A program made the translations under genes and the position numbers. Below the pieces are notes generated by a model. The model made no database searches, had not been told where the DNA came from, and was given only the letters and a program-made list of their open reading frames with translations. A DNA stretch of 48,489 bases from an uncultured Clostridia bacterium (GTDB lineage: Bacteria > Bacillota > Clostridia > Oscillospirales > Ruminococcaceae), in contig CANPWL010000015.1 in assembly GCA_947584375.1 (NCBI GenBank), forward strand, positions 1-48,489, in the 5' to 3' direction. Each line of letters begins with the position of its first letter. The stretch's first letter is position 1. This document shows positions 24,869 through 33,247 of the stretch, in pieces.

Positions 24869-26395
24869 ATGTTTGCTAAAATTGACAGCATAGGTCTTTT
24901 AGGTATGAACTCATTCGGTGTTAAAGTTGAGATTGAAGCTTCTAACGGCTTACCTAAATTTGATATTGTAGGACAGGCTGACACAGTTGTAAGAGAAAGC
25001 CGTGACAGAATTAAAAGTGCATTTCGTTCAAGCAATATTCCTTTTCCGGAGCATTCTGTTACAGTAAATCTTGCTCCTGCGGATATTAGAAAAACACAGT
25101 CGTCATTTGATTTGGCTATTTCTGTTGCGTTGCTTGTTGTATCAGGTTTTTTTCAAGAGTCGGCAACAATGGGAAAGGCTTTTATTGGTGAGGTTTCATT
25201 GGGAGGAGAAATAAGAGAGGTAAACGGAGTTTTACCAATGGTTTTATATGCAAAGAAAGCCGGAATAAAAGAAATATTCGTGCCAAAGAAAAATGCTTTT
25301 GAAGCGTCGGTCGTTGAAGGTATAACAGTTTACGGAGTAAGCAATCTTAAAGAACTTTTATCGCATTTTGTTTCATCTAAGATAGCTCCTGCAAAGAAGT
25401 ATATACCCAAGGAAGCGGATTATTTCGATAAGCTCGATTTTTCCGATGTAAAGGGTCAGGCGGGAGCTAAAAAAGCTCTTGAGATCGCAGCTTGCGGGGG
25501 TCATAATGTTATAATGATAGGTTCACCGGGCAGCGGAAAGAGTATGCTTGCTAAAAGACTTCCAACTATATTGCCTAAAATGACATTCGAGGAATCAATA
25601 GAAGCGACCAATTTGTATTCGGTAGCAGGTATTTTAAATCCAGATACTCCACTTGTCACAAGGCGTCCGTTTAGAAGTCCGCATCATACGATTTCACAAG
25701 CAGGGCTGACAGGAGGAGGGACAATTCCAAGACCGGGAGAAATATCCCTTGCGCATAATGGTCTTTTGTTTTTAGACGAGCTTGCTGAATTTGACAGAAG
25801 AACACTGGAAGCTCTTCGTCAGCCGTTGGAAGACGGAGTTGTGACTATTTCAAGAGCATGGGGGAACATTACATATCCATGCTCGGTTATGCTGGTTGCC
25901 GCAATGAATCCTTGTCCGTGCGGATATTATGGACACCCCACAAGAAGGTGTATATGCTCTAAGAGCCAGGTTGCCAGATATTTGTCAAAGATTTCAGGAC
26001 CGTTAATAGATAGATTTGATATTCACCTGGAGGTTGCTCCTGTTGAATATGAAAGTATTTCATCAAGCGAAAAGTCTGAGACTTCAGCTCAGATAAGAGA
26101 GCGTGTTTTTGAGGCAAGAGAAATTCAAAACAGGAGATTTAATGGTACAAAGATAACTTGCAATGCAAATATTACATCTGATATACTTCACGAGGTATGT
26201 CCTATGACCGACGAAGCTAACACAATTCTTAAAAATGTATTTGAGAAGCTGGGACTTTCCGCACGTGCCTATGACAAAATAGTAAAGATTGCGCGAACAA
26301 TTGCTGATATGGATAAAAGTGATGTGATTCAAAAAGCACATATTGCACAGGCTGTTCAGTATAGAAGCTTAGATAGAAAGTACTGGCATCAGTGA
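24869..26395 (+). CDS. comM: YifB/ComM family AAA+ ATPase
   Basis: A 508-residue magnesium chelatase-like AAA+ protein. In competent species ComM is a branch-migration helicase that extends recombination after DNA uptake. The N-terminal Lon-like domain (LLGMNSFGVKVEIEASNGLP) spans about 1-170. Walker A GSPGSGKS is at 218-225, Walker B lies in LLFLDELAEF, and a Cys-rich zinc site MNPCPCGYYGHPTRRCICS follows near 350-368. AGAAAGGAAG precedes the ATG. Its TGA stop is the first three bases of the tandem repeat at 26393. Confidence 0.93.
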   Translation: MFAKIDSIGLLGMNSFGVKVEIEASNGLPKFDIVGQADTVVRESRDRIKSAFRSSNIPFPEHSVTVNLAPADIRKTQSSFDLAISVALLVVSGFFQESATMGKAFIGEVSLGGEIREVNGVLPMVLYAKKAGIKEIFVPKKNAFEASVVEGITVYGVSNLKELLSHFVSSKIAPAKKYIPKEADYFDKLDFSDVKGQAGAKKALEIAACGGHNVIMIGSPGSGKSMLAKRLPTILPKMTFEESIEATNLYSVAGILNPDTPLVTRRPFRSPHHTISQAGLTGGGTIPRPGEISLAHNGLLFLDELAEFDRRTLEALRQPLEDGVVTISRAWGNITYPCSVMLVAAMNPCPCGYYGHPTRRCICSKSQVARYLSKISGPLIDRFDIHLEVAPVEYESISSSEKSETSAQIRERVFEAREIQNRRFNGTKITCNANITSDILHEVCPMTDEANTILKNVFEKLGLSARAYDKIVKIARTIADMDKSDVIQKAHIAQAVQYRSLDRKYWHQ

Positions 26396-26914
26396 CCGGC
26401 GAGCCGCCGGTTGCTCTGCTGCCTTTGGAAAGCTTTTAGAGCGTATTTACTTTGCACAACGGCAGGCTGGTACTTTATTGAAAAAGGAAAGAAAGTTTTT
26501 ATTGTGAGCGCCGAGCCGCCGGTTGCTCTGCTGCCTTTGGAAAGCTTTTAGAACGTATTTACTTTGCACAACGGCAGGTTGGTACTTTATTGAAAAGGAA
26601 AAGAAAGTTTTTATGGTGACCGCCAAGCCGCCGGTTGCTCTGCTGCCTTTGGAAAGCTTTTAGAACGTATTTACTTTGCACAACGGCAGGTTGTTACTGT
26701 ATTGAAAAAAGAAAGAAAGTTTTTATGGTGACCGGCGAGCCGCCAGTTGCTCTGCTGCTTTTGGAAAGCTTTTAGAGCGTATTTACTTTGCACAACGGCA
26801 GGCTGGTACTTTATTGAAAAAGAAAAGAAAGTTTTTATGGTGATCGCCGAGCCGCCGGTTGCTCTGCTACCTTTGAAAAGCTTTTAGAGCGTAATTACTT
26901 TGCACAACGGCAGG
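26393..26914 (+). repeat. 112-bp tandem repeat, four full units plus a 74-bp partial
   Basis: Units start at 26393, 26505, 26617, 26729 and 26841, spaced exactly 112 bases. The last stops after 74. Each has a GC-rich part around CGAGCCGCCGGTTGCTCTG. Next comes an imperfect hairpin with arms CTGCC and GGCAG about 47 bases apart, extended by TTG/CAA. A 38-base A-rich part (TTTATTGAAAAAGGAAAG) follows. Sequence differences between units are few. No frame is kept. A single diverged copy lies at 4452-4524. Confidence 0.95.
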
Positions 26915-26971
26915 ATTATAAACGCTATAATTGATTGACGCTGGGATGAAAATAATTATATAAAAAACAAG

Positions 26972-26998
26972 AGCGTTCGGAAAAATTCCGAACGCTTT
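26972..26998. terminator. Bidirectional terminator between comM repeats and cimA
   Basis: Stem AGCGTTCGGAA / TTCCGAACGCT with loop AAA, identical over 27 bases to the one at 14746-14772. Minus-strand transcripts get CTTGTTTTTT after the stem, plus-strand ones TTTCG. It suits the cimA end best. Confidence 0.88.
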
Positions 26999-27084
26999 CG
27001 TATTATCTGGTCTATGTTTTATATTAGCTGTTGAACATGATTAAACAATAATCAAATTTTAACAGGCGGCAATGCGTCAAGTGG

Positions 27085-28656
27085 TCATCCCTGTTCTTGT
27101 ACTTTCATCAGTTTATATTCAATACTGTCAACCAGAGCCTTAACTGATGCGTTTATAATATCGGTTGAAGCTCCTACTGTTGTCCATACGTTTTGACCGT
27201 CGGTCGATTCTATTAAAACCCTTACAGCTGCAGCCGTAGCGGATGCTGTGTCAACAACTCTAACTTTATAATCTATAAGATTTATACGTGAGAGCACATC
27301 GGGATAGTATTCTGCAAGAGCATTTCTTATAGCCTTATCAAGTGCATTGACAGGACCATTACCTTCATCAGCAGCCATTTTGCACTTGTCTGATACTTTT
27401 ACCTTGACCATTGCACAGGCAGGTGATTCACGTTCAAACTCAGGTTCTGTTATAACCTTGAAGTATTCAATATGAAAAAATGGTTTTATAAGACCTAAAA
27501 ATCTTTTTACCAAAAGTTCAAAAGAAGCGTCTGCCGCTTCATATTGAAAGCCCTTCTGCTCCTGAATTTTAAGCATTTCAAGTACATCAGCCAAAATAGG
27601 TGAGCCTTTTTCAATGTCAGGCATAAATGACTTTATTTTTGAGAGTATTGCGGTTCGCCCTGATACCTCGCTTAAAAGAAACTGGCGTTCATTCCCGACT
27701 TCGGATGGATCAATATGTTCAAATGATTTTGATAATTTAGACACCCCGTCAATGTGCATTCCGCCCTTGTGTGCGAATGCCGATTTGCCGACATATGACA
27801 ATCCGTCAGAAAGGGTAATGTTAGAGAGCTCTGCTATGTATCTTGCATAAGATGTAAGTTTTTTCATAGAAGATTCAGGTATAACATCATAACCAAGCTT
27901 TAGCTGAAGATTAGGAATAACAGTTGAAAGGCAAGTATTTCCACATCGTTCTCCAATGCCGATAAATGTACCCTGAACGCTTGATGCACCGCCGATAACA
28001 GCAGAAACGGTATTTGCAACAGCACATCCTGAATCGTTGTGACAGTGAATTCCCACCTCACAGGACACAGCCTTGCAGACTTCTTTTACAATCGCCTCAA
28101 TCTCATGAGGAAAACAGCCGCCGTTTGTATCGCAAAGTGCTATTGATTTAGCACCTGCCTTTTCTGCAGTTTTAATTGTTTCAATTGCATATTGTGGATT
28201 GTTTTTATAACCGTCAAAGAAATGTTCTGCGTCAAAGAAAACATATTTACCCTTATCAGTCAAATATTTTACCGTGTCATAGATCATATTCAGATTTTCT
28301 TCTAAAGTTGTGTTCAAAATTTTAGTTGCGTGAAGATCCCAGCTTTTCCCGAAAATCGCTACATAATCGCATGGAACCTCAGCCATTACATTAACTGATT
28401 TGTCCTCGCTCACATTTGCACCAACTCTTCTTGTAGAGCCGAATGCAACTATTTTAGAATGTGAAAGCTCAAGGCTTTTGCTTGCCTCAAAAAACTCCTT
28501 GTCCTTTGGATTTGAAAAAGGATTTCCTGCCTCAATAAAATCAATTCCGATTTCATCAAGCGCCTTGGTAATTGCAATTTTATCCTGAACCGAGAAGTTC
28601 ATATTTTCACCCTGAGCGCCGTCTCTAAGGGTTGAATCGTACATAGAAACTCTCAT
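27085..28656 (-). CDS. cimA: (R)-citramalate synthase
   Basis: Condenses pyruvate and acetyl-CoA to citramalate, starting the threonine-independent route to 2-oxobutyrate and isoleucine. The 523-residue protein has the HMGL-like TIM barrel with DSTLRDGAQGENMNF at the N-terminus, metal-binding GIHCHNDSGCAVANTV and GERCGN. A C-terminal allosteric LeuA-type dimer domain spans about 390-515. The length and motifs fit the CimA-type group rather than LeuA. It lies 35 bases behind ilvB, with GGAGG upstream, and should be transcribed with it under the Ile T-box. Confidence 0.9.
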   Translation of the reverse strand: MRVSMYDSTLRDGAQGENMNFSVQDKIAITKALDEIGIDFIEAGNPFSNPKDKEFFEASKSLELSHSKIVAFGSTRRVGANVSEDKSVNVMAEVPCDYVAIFGKSWDLHATKILNTTLEENLNMIYDTVKYLTDKGKYVFFDAEHFFDGYKNNPQYAIETIKTAEKAGAKSIALCDTNGGCFPHEIEAIVKEVCKAVSCEVGIHCHNDSGCAVANTVSAVIGGASSVQGTFIGIGERCGNTCLSTVIPNLQLKLGYDVIPESSMKKLTSYARYIAELSNITLSDGLSYVGKSAFAHKGGMHIDGVSKLSKSFEHIDPSEVGNERQFLLSEVSGRTAILSKIKSFMPDIEKGSPILADVLEMLKIQEQKGFQYEAADASFELLVKRFLGLIKPFFHIEYFKVITEPEFERESPACAMVKVKVSDKCKMAADEGNGPVNALDKAIRNALAEYYPDVLSRINLIDYKVRVVDTASATAAAVRVLIESTDGQNVWTTVGASTDIINASVKALVDSIEYKLMKVQEQG

Positions 28657-28691
28657 ATATATCCTCCAATCGTAGATAGTTTTATATATTA

Positions 28692-30380
28692 TCAGTCATC
28701 TATTTTAATTTCCATTATCTGATCGTTTATATCAGCTCCGGCAGGAACCATAGGAAGAACATTTATATCCTTATGAATTATACAGTCGATCAGACAAGGC
28801 TTGCCTAATTTAAGAGCTTTTTCAAGAACCGGTTCAATATCTGATTTTTTTGAAATAATATAACCTTCAATTCCAAATGCGTCTGCAAGCTTCATATAGT
28901 CGGTGTTTCTGTTAATATCGGTTTCAGAAAAATGCTTTTTATAGAAAAGTCTTTGCCATTGGCGGACCATTCCCAGAACATTATTATCGAAAACGATTTC
29001 AATCACAGGTATATTATGTTTTTTAAGCGTTGACAATTCGTTAAGGTTCATAAAGAAACTTCCGTCGCCGGCTATATTAATTACCGGTTTATCAGGATTA
29101 CCAATTTTCGAGCCAATCGACGCTCCAAGTCCGTAGCCCATTGTGCCTAGACCTCCGCTGGAGGCAAACTGTCTGGCAGTTTTGAAGTTATAGAACTGTG
29201 CTGCCCACATTTGGTGCTGACCAACTTCGGTAGTTATTATTGCTTTGCCGTCAGTTAACCTGTCAAGTGTTGTAATTACATCGCTTGGAAGAACCTCACT
29301 GCTTTTCTTGAATGGCTTCATATATAGAGGATATTCATTTTTCCACGTTAAAATTTCATCGATCCAAGAGCTGTGGTTCTGCTGTGAAATAAGACTGTTA
29401 AGTTTGCTTATTATGTACTTCACATCTCCGTTTACTGATAGATATGCATCAACGTTCTTTCCTATTTCTGCCGGGTCAATATCAATGTGTATAATCTTTT
29501 TATCTTTTGCAAAAGTATCTGCATTGCACAAAACTCTGTCTGAAAATCTTGAACCGAACACGATAAACAAGTCGCAGTTTTGAAGAGCCAAAGCGCTTGT
29601 CTTTGTTCCATGCATACCAAGCATACCTGTGTAAAGCTCATTTGTATTGTCAAAAGCACACTGTCCCATAAGAGAAAGTGAAACAGGAGCATTAATCTTC
29701 TTTACAAGAACCTCAAACTCATCTTTAACATCAGCTGAAACAACTCCTCCACCTGCATAAATAAATGGTTTTTTACTTTCTTTGATAAGTTCAACAACTT
29801 TTTCACACTGCTCATTAATATTATCGGGGTTGTGATAAACCGGTTTTACAGGAACTGTCTTTTTGTATTCACAGACAGCGGCGGTAATATCTTTAGGAAT
29901 ATCGATAAGTACAGGACCTTTTCTTCCTTCGTTTGCAATATAAAAAGCTTCTCTTATCGTGTCTGCGAGTTTGTTTATATCCTTCACAATATAGTTATGT
30001 TTTGTAACAGGCATAGTTATTCCGCAGATGTCAACCTCCTGAAAAGAGTCAAGTCCAAGCAGGGAAGTGCCTACATTTCCTGTTATTGCTACAAGCGGTA
30101 TTGAGTCCATATGAGCTGTTGCAATTCCCGTTACAAGATTTGTTGCACCCGGACCTGATGTAGCAATTACCACACCTGTTTTGCCTGTTGTTCTTGAATA
30201 TCCGTCAGCCGCATGGCAAGCGCCCTGCTCATGGGCAGTGATAATGTGCCTGATTTTTTTCTTGTACTTGTAAAGTGCGTCGTAAATGTTTAAAACTGCA
30301 CCCCCCGGATAACCGAATACTGTGTCTACTCCTTGCTCTAATAGACATTCGATGATAATGTCAGAACCGTTTAATTTCAT
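28692..30380 (-). CDS. ilvB: Acetolactate synthase large subunit
   Basis: TPP enzyme joining pyruvate with 2-oxobutyrate or pyruvate in isoleucine and valine synthesis. The 562-residue protein has the N-terminal TPP domain with FGYPGGAVLNIYDAL and the catalytic Glu in HEQGACHAADGY. The central FAD-type domain follows, then the C-terminal GDGSFFMNLNELSTL Mg-TPP motif. ATG 30380 is used since GAGG is 6 bases before it. The in-frame ATG 30392 overlaps that site. No ilvN regulatory subunit is adjacent. A T-box leader precedes it and cimA follows. Confidence 0.94.
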   Translation of the reverse strand: MKLNGSDIIIECLLEQGVDTVFGYPGGAVLNIYDALYKYKKKIRHIITAHEQGACHAADGYSRTTGKTGVVIATSGPGATNLVTGIATAHMDSIPLVAITGNVGTSLLGLDSFQEVDICGITMPVTKHNYIVKDINKLADTIREAFYIANEGRKGPVLIDIPKDITAAVCEYKKTVPVKPVYHNPDNINEQCEKVVELIKESKKPFIYAGGGVVSADVKDEFEVLVKKINAPVSLSLMGQCAFDNTNELYTGMLGMHGTKTSALALQNCDLFIVFGSRFSDRVLCNADTFAKDKKIIHIDIDPAEIGKNVDAYLSVNGDVKYIISKLNSLISQQNHSSWIDEILTWKNEYPLYMKPFKKSSEVLPSDVITTLDRLTDGKAIITTEVGQHQMWAAQFYNFKTARQFASSGGLGTMGYGLGASIGSKIGNPDKPVINIAGDGSFFMNLNELSTLKKHNIPVIEIVFDNNVLGMVRQWQRLFYKKHFSETDINRNTDYMKLADAFGIEGYIISKKSDIEPVLEKALKLGKPCLIDCIIHKDINVLPMVPAGADINDQIMEIKIDD

Positions 30381-30451
30381 ATTGATCCTCATTCCTGCGT
30401 TATAATTACGCTTATTTTCTAACTAATTATTTTAATATTACAACCGGCAAC

Positions 30452-30729
30452 AAAAAACGCCTCACTCAAAAAGCATAAGCTTTAAGAGACGAAGCGAAAA
30501 CCGTTCGTGTTACCACTCTTATTCGGTAATGGTTTTATGTATATCCATTACCCTCTTAAGCATCTGACAATGCTTTACTCTATAACGGGAGTTCCCGAAC
30601 TAGCTTACTGAAAATTTCAGCCGTCAGCTCAGAGGTGATAAAATCATGGCAAAGTCTTACTGGCTCGCATCAACCGTCAGCTTTCTTAAAAAGACAAAAA
30701 CCGATTCGTCCTCGTCACAGCTTTTACTA
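30452..30729 (-). promoter_or_regulatory. T-box riboswitch, probably isoleucine-specific
   Basis: On the minus strand the T-box core AAGAGTGGTAACACGAACGG runs 30520 to 30501. The antiterminator pairs AAGAG with CTCTT and CGAA with TTCG around the UGGUAACA bulge that binds the uncharged tRNA end. The competing terminator has arms at 30458-30474 and 30479-30496, then U6. Stem I pairs GAGG with CCTC and AATC with GATT, leaving the loop UUAUCA. Its AUC (30639-30637) followed by A is in specifier position and codes Ile. The distal-loop GATGCGAGCC is also present. Confidence 0.9.
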
Positions 30730-30735
30730 AAGCAT

Positions 30736-30764
30736 ATTATAAACAATTAAAAAGCATTTGTCAA
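30736..30764 (-). promoter_or_regulatory. Consensus promoter of the ilvB-cimA T-box leader
   Basis: Minus strand TTGACA (30759-30764), 17-bp spacer, TATAAT (30736-30741), a perfect sigma-A match. Confidence 0.92.
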
Positions 30765-30787
30765 GAGTTTTTATAAAGTTAATTATA

Positions 30788-30817
30788 AGACCTGACAAAA
30801 TAAACAGAGTCAGGTCT
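30788..30817 (-). terminator. Terminator after rnpB
   Basis: Inverted repeat AGACCTGAC (30788-30796) and GTCAGGTCT (30809-30817). On the minus strand it is followed by TATAATT, only a modest U-run. Confidence 0.7.
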
Positions 30818-30824
30818 TTATTTA

Positions 30825-31175
30825 ATATGCGACTAAGCCGATAAGCCGAGTTTTGTCGTGTGCGGTAATCTATCTGGTCCTTATGTCGCCATAAGGCTCA
30901 AGCCCCCTATAAGCTAAAGTCTGACGAGCAGCCATTGACTTTGAACTTACCATTGGAGTTGCATCGGATAGGGTTTACATGGCAATACGGTCTCCCGCAT
31001 TCCGGTGAGCTCTTACCTCGCCATTCCAACCTTACCTTAGAATTTATAAGGCGGTATATTTCTGTTGCACTAGCCCTAAGGTCGCCCTCGGCTGCCGTTA
31101 GCAGCTATCCTGCTCTGCGATGCTCGGACTTTCCTCTGAACGTAACGCCGTCCAGCTACCGCATAGCTTACTCGC
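30825..31175 (-). ncRNA. rnpB: RNase P RNA
   Basis: Catalytic RNA that trims the 5' leader of tRNA precursors. The minus strand carries the universal core GAGGAAAGTCC (31136-31126), the conserved ACAGAAA stretch (31065-31059) and GGTAAG segments. The 3' part returns in GGCTTATCGGC near 30838-30848. The total of about 350 bases is normal. The 5' end is set from the promoter and the 3' end by the terminator, so both are good to about 10 bases. The open frame of 88 codons on the other strand here is spurious. Confidence 0.95.
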
Positions 31176-31181
31176 AAGGGA

Positions 31182-31210
31182 AGTATATCATATTTTTTTA
31201 GCGTTGTCAA
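31182..31210 (-). promoter_or_regulatory. Promoter of rnpB
   Basis: Minus strand TTGACA (31205-31210), 17-bp spacer, TATACT (31182-31187). Confidence 0.9.
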
Positions 31211-31307
31211 ACAAGATTTAATATTGGTTATTACTAATTACTGCTAATAATTTTATTATTTTCTATCATTTATCTCTTGACTTTTTATCTAATGCCTTTA
31301 GACGCAT

Positions 31308-31337
31308 AAAAAGAGACCTCATACGAGATCCCTTTTT
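31308..31337 (-). terminator. Terminator after the surface protein gene
   Basis: On the minus strand AAAAAGGGATCTC pairs with GAGGTCTCTTTTT (13 bp with two wobbles, loop GTAT), and its T-run is built into the stem. Confidence 0.85.
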
Positions 31338-31354
31338 ATATATAAGTAATTATA

Positions 31355-32173
31355 TTACTTTCTCTTCTTTGTAAGAACGATTGCACCGCCTGCAAGAGCA
31401 AGACCTACAAGAGCAAGACCAGTTTCTGCACCGGTATTTGTATTAGAAGAAGTATTAGCAGCAGATGTGTCTGCACCGCCGCCTACTGCAGCAGTTGTAG
31501 CAGCAACCTGTGCTGTGTCATTGTTTGAAGCAGCTTTTGTTTCAGTTTCACCGCTGCCAAGTCCTGAGATACTAAATGTAACTTCAAGGCTCTTAGCCCA
31601 TGCTACTGAAAGAGGATCGATAGGTGGGTCATTCTTTGTGTCACCATACTCATTATAAATTTCAATTCTATAATTTGTGTTATTGTCTTCAATGTCACCG
31701 TAAATGATCTTGCTTGCGTCAAATTTAAGCTCTTTGCCGTCCTGCTTAATGCTCTTTAACTTGCACTTAATATCCTTTTCAGAAAAAGTACCGTTTTTAG
31801 TAACACCGTTTTTCTTTTCTTCAGATGCCTTGAACTCTTTTGTCTTTAAGATACCTGTAATATCAACACAGAAAACAACTGTACCGTTTGCATTCGGAGT
31901 ACCCATTATTCCTTGAGGGTTATCACCGTTTTCATTCTTTACAACAGAATCGCTTGTTATAGATACAGTATATGTACCGTCTTTTGTGATTTCTGCATCA
32001 ATACCATATCCGCTGCCGCCTGCCTGTGCAGCCATACTTTGCCATAACCACTGACTATCAGCAAACATCAAAAATGCATTATAGCTATCAGCAGCAGAAG
32101 CTGAGAAGCTTGCACAAGTTGAAACTGCCAATGCGGTTGCAGCAACACCTGCAATGATTTTTTTAAGTTTCAT
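31355..32173 (-). CDS. Secreted cell-surface protein, unknown beta-rich domain
   Basis: A 272-residue exported protein with a clear signal peptide (MKLKKIIAGVAATALAVSTC..., cleavage after ASA near residue 27). A beta-rich domain of about 190 residues begins with DSQWLWQSMAAQAGGSGYG and contains DGTYTVSIT. A low-complexity Thr/Ala/Asn linker follows, then ETGLALVGLALAGGAIVLT and KKRK. The end has the layout of a cell-wall sorting signal, but no LPXTG is visible and NTGAETG stands in its place. The function is unknown. It may bind polysaccharide, by analogy with similar ruminococcal proteins. Confidence 0.75.
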   Translation of the reverse strand: MKLKKIIAGVAATALAVSTCASFSASAADSYNAFLMFADSQWLWQSMAAQAGGSGYGIDAEITKDGTYTVSITSDSVVKNENGDNPQGIMGTPNANGTVVFCVDITGILKTKEFKASEEKKNGVTKNGTFSEKDIKCKLKSIKQDGKELKFDASKIIYGDIEDNNTNYRIEIYNEYGDTKNDPPIDPLSVAWAKSLEVTFSISGLGSGETETKAASNNDTAQVAATTAAVGGGADTSAANTSSNTNTGAETGLALVGLALAGGAIVLTKKRK

Positions 32174-32203
32174 ATTTGAAAACTCCTTTTCTTATTATTT
32201 TAC

Positions 32204-32231
32204 ATTATATATTCTACTATAAGTGTTTCAA
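32204..32231 (-). promoter_or_regulatory. Promoter of the surface protein gene
   Basis: Minus strand TTGAAA (32226-32231), 16-bp spacer, TATAAT (32204-32209). AAGGAG precedes the start codon. Confidence 0.75.
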
Positions 32232-32325
32232 TTATGCAATGTGCTAAATAGCCAAAAATAGTAATAGAATATTATATAATTTTCACAATTGCTTATTGTA
32301 TCATTTGCACTTCAAATTTAATGAT

Positions 32326-33084
32326 TTATTGCTTCTTTTTCTGAATGCGTTTAGTTATTTCTAACAGAGAGCGTGTAGGGATAAATCTTGACGCACAAGC
32401 TGAGAGTTTTATTCCTGCCGATGGAACAATAATCATCTTACGGTTTTCAAACATATTATAAAGCGCATATTTAGCACAATACTTTTTGTCTATTCCTTTC
32501 ATCTCAAACTTAACGTCAGCGACTTCGCTGAATTCAGTATCGACCGGTCCCGGACACAGTGCTCCGATATAAACATTACTGCCCATATCTTCAAGCTCTG
32601 TGTTAATAGCTCTTGTTAAATCAACCACATATGATTTTGTTGCGTAGTATGTTGCCATAAGCGGACCTCCTGCCATCAGTCCTGCGGATGAAGCAACATT
32701 CAGAATATAACCATCATCTTTCTTAATAAAATCCTTTAAAAACAGCTTTGTAAGAATATGCACAGCTTTTATATTTACATTTATCATTGAAAGTTCTTTT
32801 TCTAAATCTGTATCTTTGAAATTACCGCAAAGCCCGAAACCCGCATTATTGATAAGCACAGAGATATCCTTTTCCTTGACCCTTTTATAAAGTTCTTTAC
32901 ATTCTTCCTCTTTGGACAAATCACAAAGCATAATTTCAGAGTGTGTTTCAAGCAGCTTTTGAAGCTCCAGAAGTCTGCTTTCCCGCCGTGCAACCAATAT
33001 AAGCTCATATCCCAGATGGCTTAAAATTCTTGACATTTCATAACCTATTCCGGAACTTGCTCCTGTTACTAGTGCTGTTTTCAT
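32326..33084 (-). CDS. Short-chain dehydrogenase/reductase
   Basis: A 252-residue classical SDR. It has the cofactor motif TGASSGIGYE at about 7-16, NNAG at about 80-83, the catalytic Ser in NVASSAG, and YYATK with catalytic Tyr and Lys. Arg residues in VARRESR suggest NADPH. The C-terminal segment IPTRSLLEITKRIQKKKQ is basic. The substrate is unknown. It resembles the YqjQ/DltE-like group of oxidoreductases. It is a single gene with no clear operon partner. GAAAGAGGAA lies upstream of the ATG. Confidence 0.85.
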   Translation of the reverse strand: MKTALVTGASSGIGYEMSRILSHLGYELILVARRESRLLELQKLLETHSEIMLCDLSKEEECKELYKRVKEKDISVLINNAGFGLCGNFKDTDLEKELSMINVNIKAVHILTKLFLKDFIKKDDGYILNVASSAGLMAGGPLMATYYATKSYVVDLTRAINTELEDMGSNVYIGALCPGPVDTEFSEVADVKFEMKGIDKKYCAKYALYNMFENRKMIIVPSAGIKLSACASRFIPTRSLLEITKRIQKKKQ

Positions 33085-33181
33085 ATAAATTCCTCTTTCC
33101 AGTTTAATAGTAATTATAAAAGTATTATAACCAAAAAAGCTTATTTTTACAAGAGAGATTCAAATAAAATTGCAATAAAAC

Positions 33182-33218
33182 AAAAAGGGAGTCTATATAA
33201 AAATTATAAATCTCCCTT
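33182..33218 (-). terminator. Terminator after the GDSL lipoprotein gene
   Basis: Minus strand AAGGGAG (33218-33212) pairs with CTCCCTT (33191-33185), then TTTTTG, with an A/T-rich 20-base loop. Confidence 0.75.
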
Positions 33219-33247
33219 AGTTGTTATTAACTTAGATTTAATTAGTC

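Noticed and set aside
26393-26914. Regular repeat-spacer look, possible CRISPR array
   Set aside because: The 74-base repeats are too long, the 38-base spacers are nearly identical to each other, and no cas genes are near.
30935-31201. 88-codon plus-strand open frame
   Set aside because: It lies antisense to the RNase P RNA, has no ribosome binding site and matches no family.
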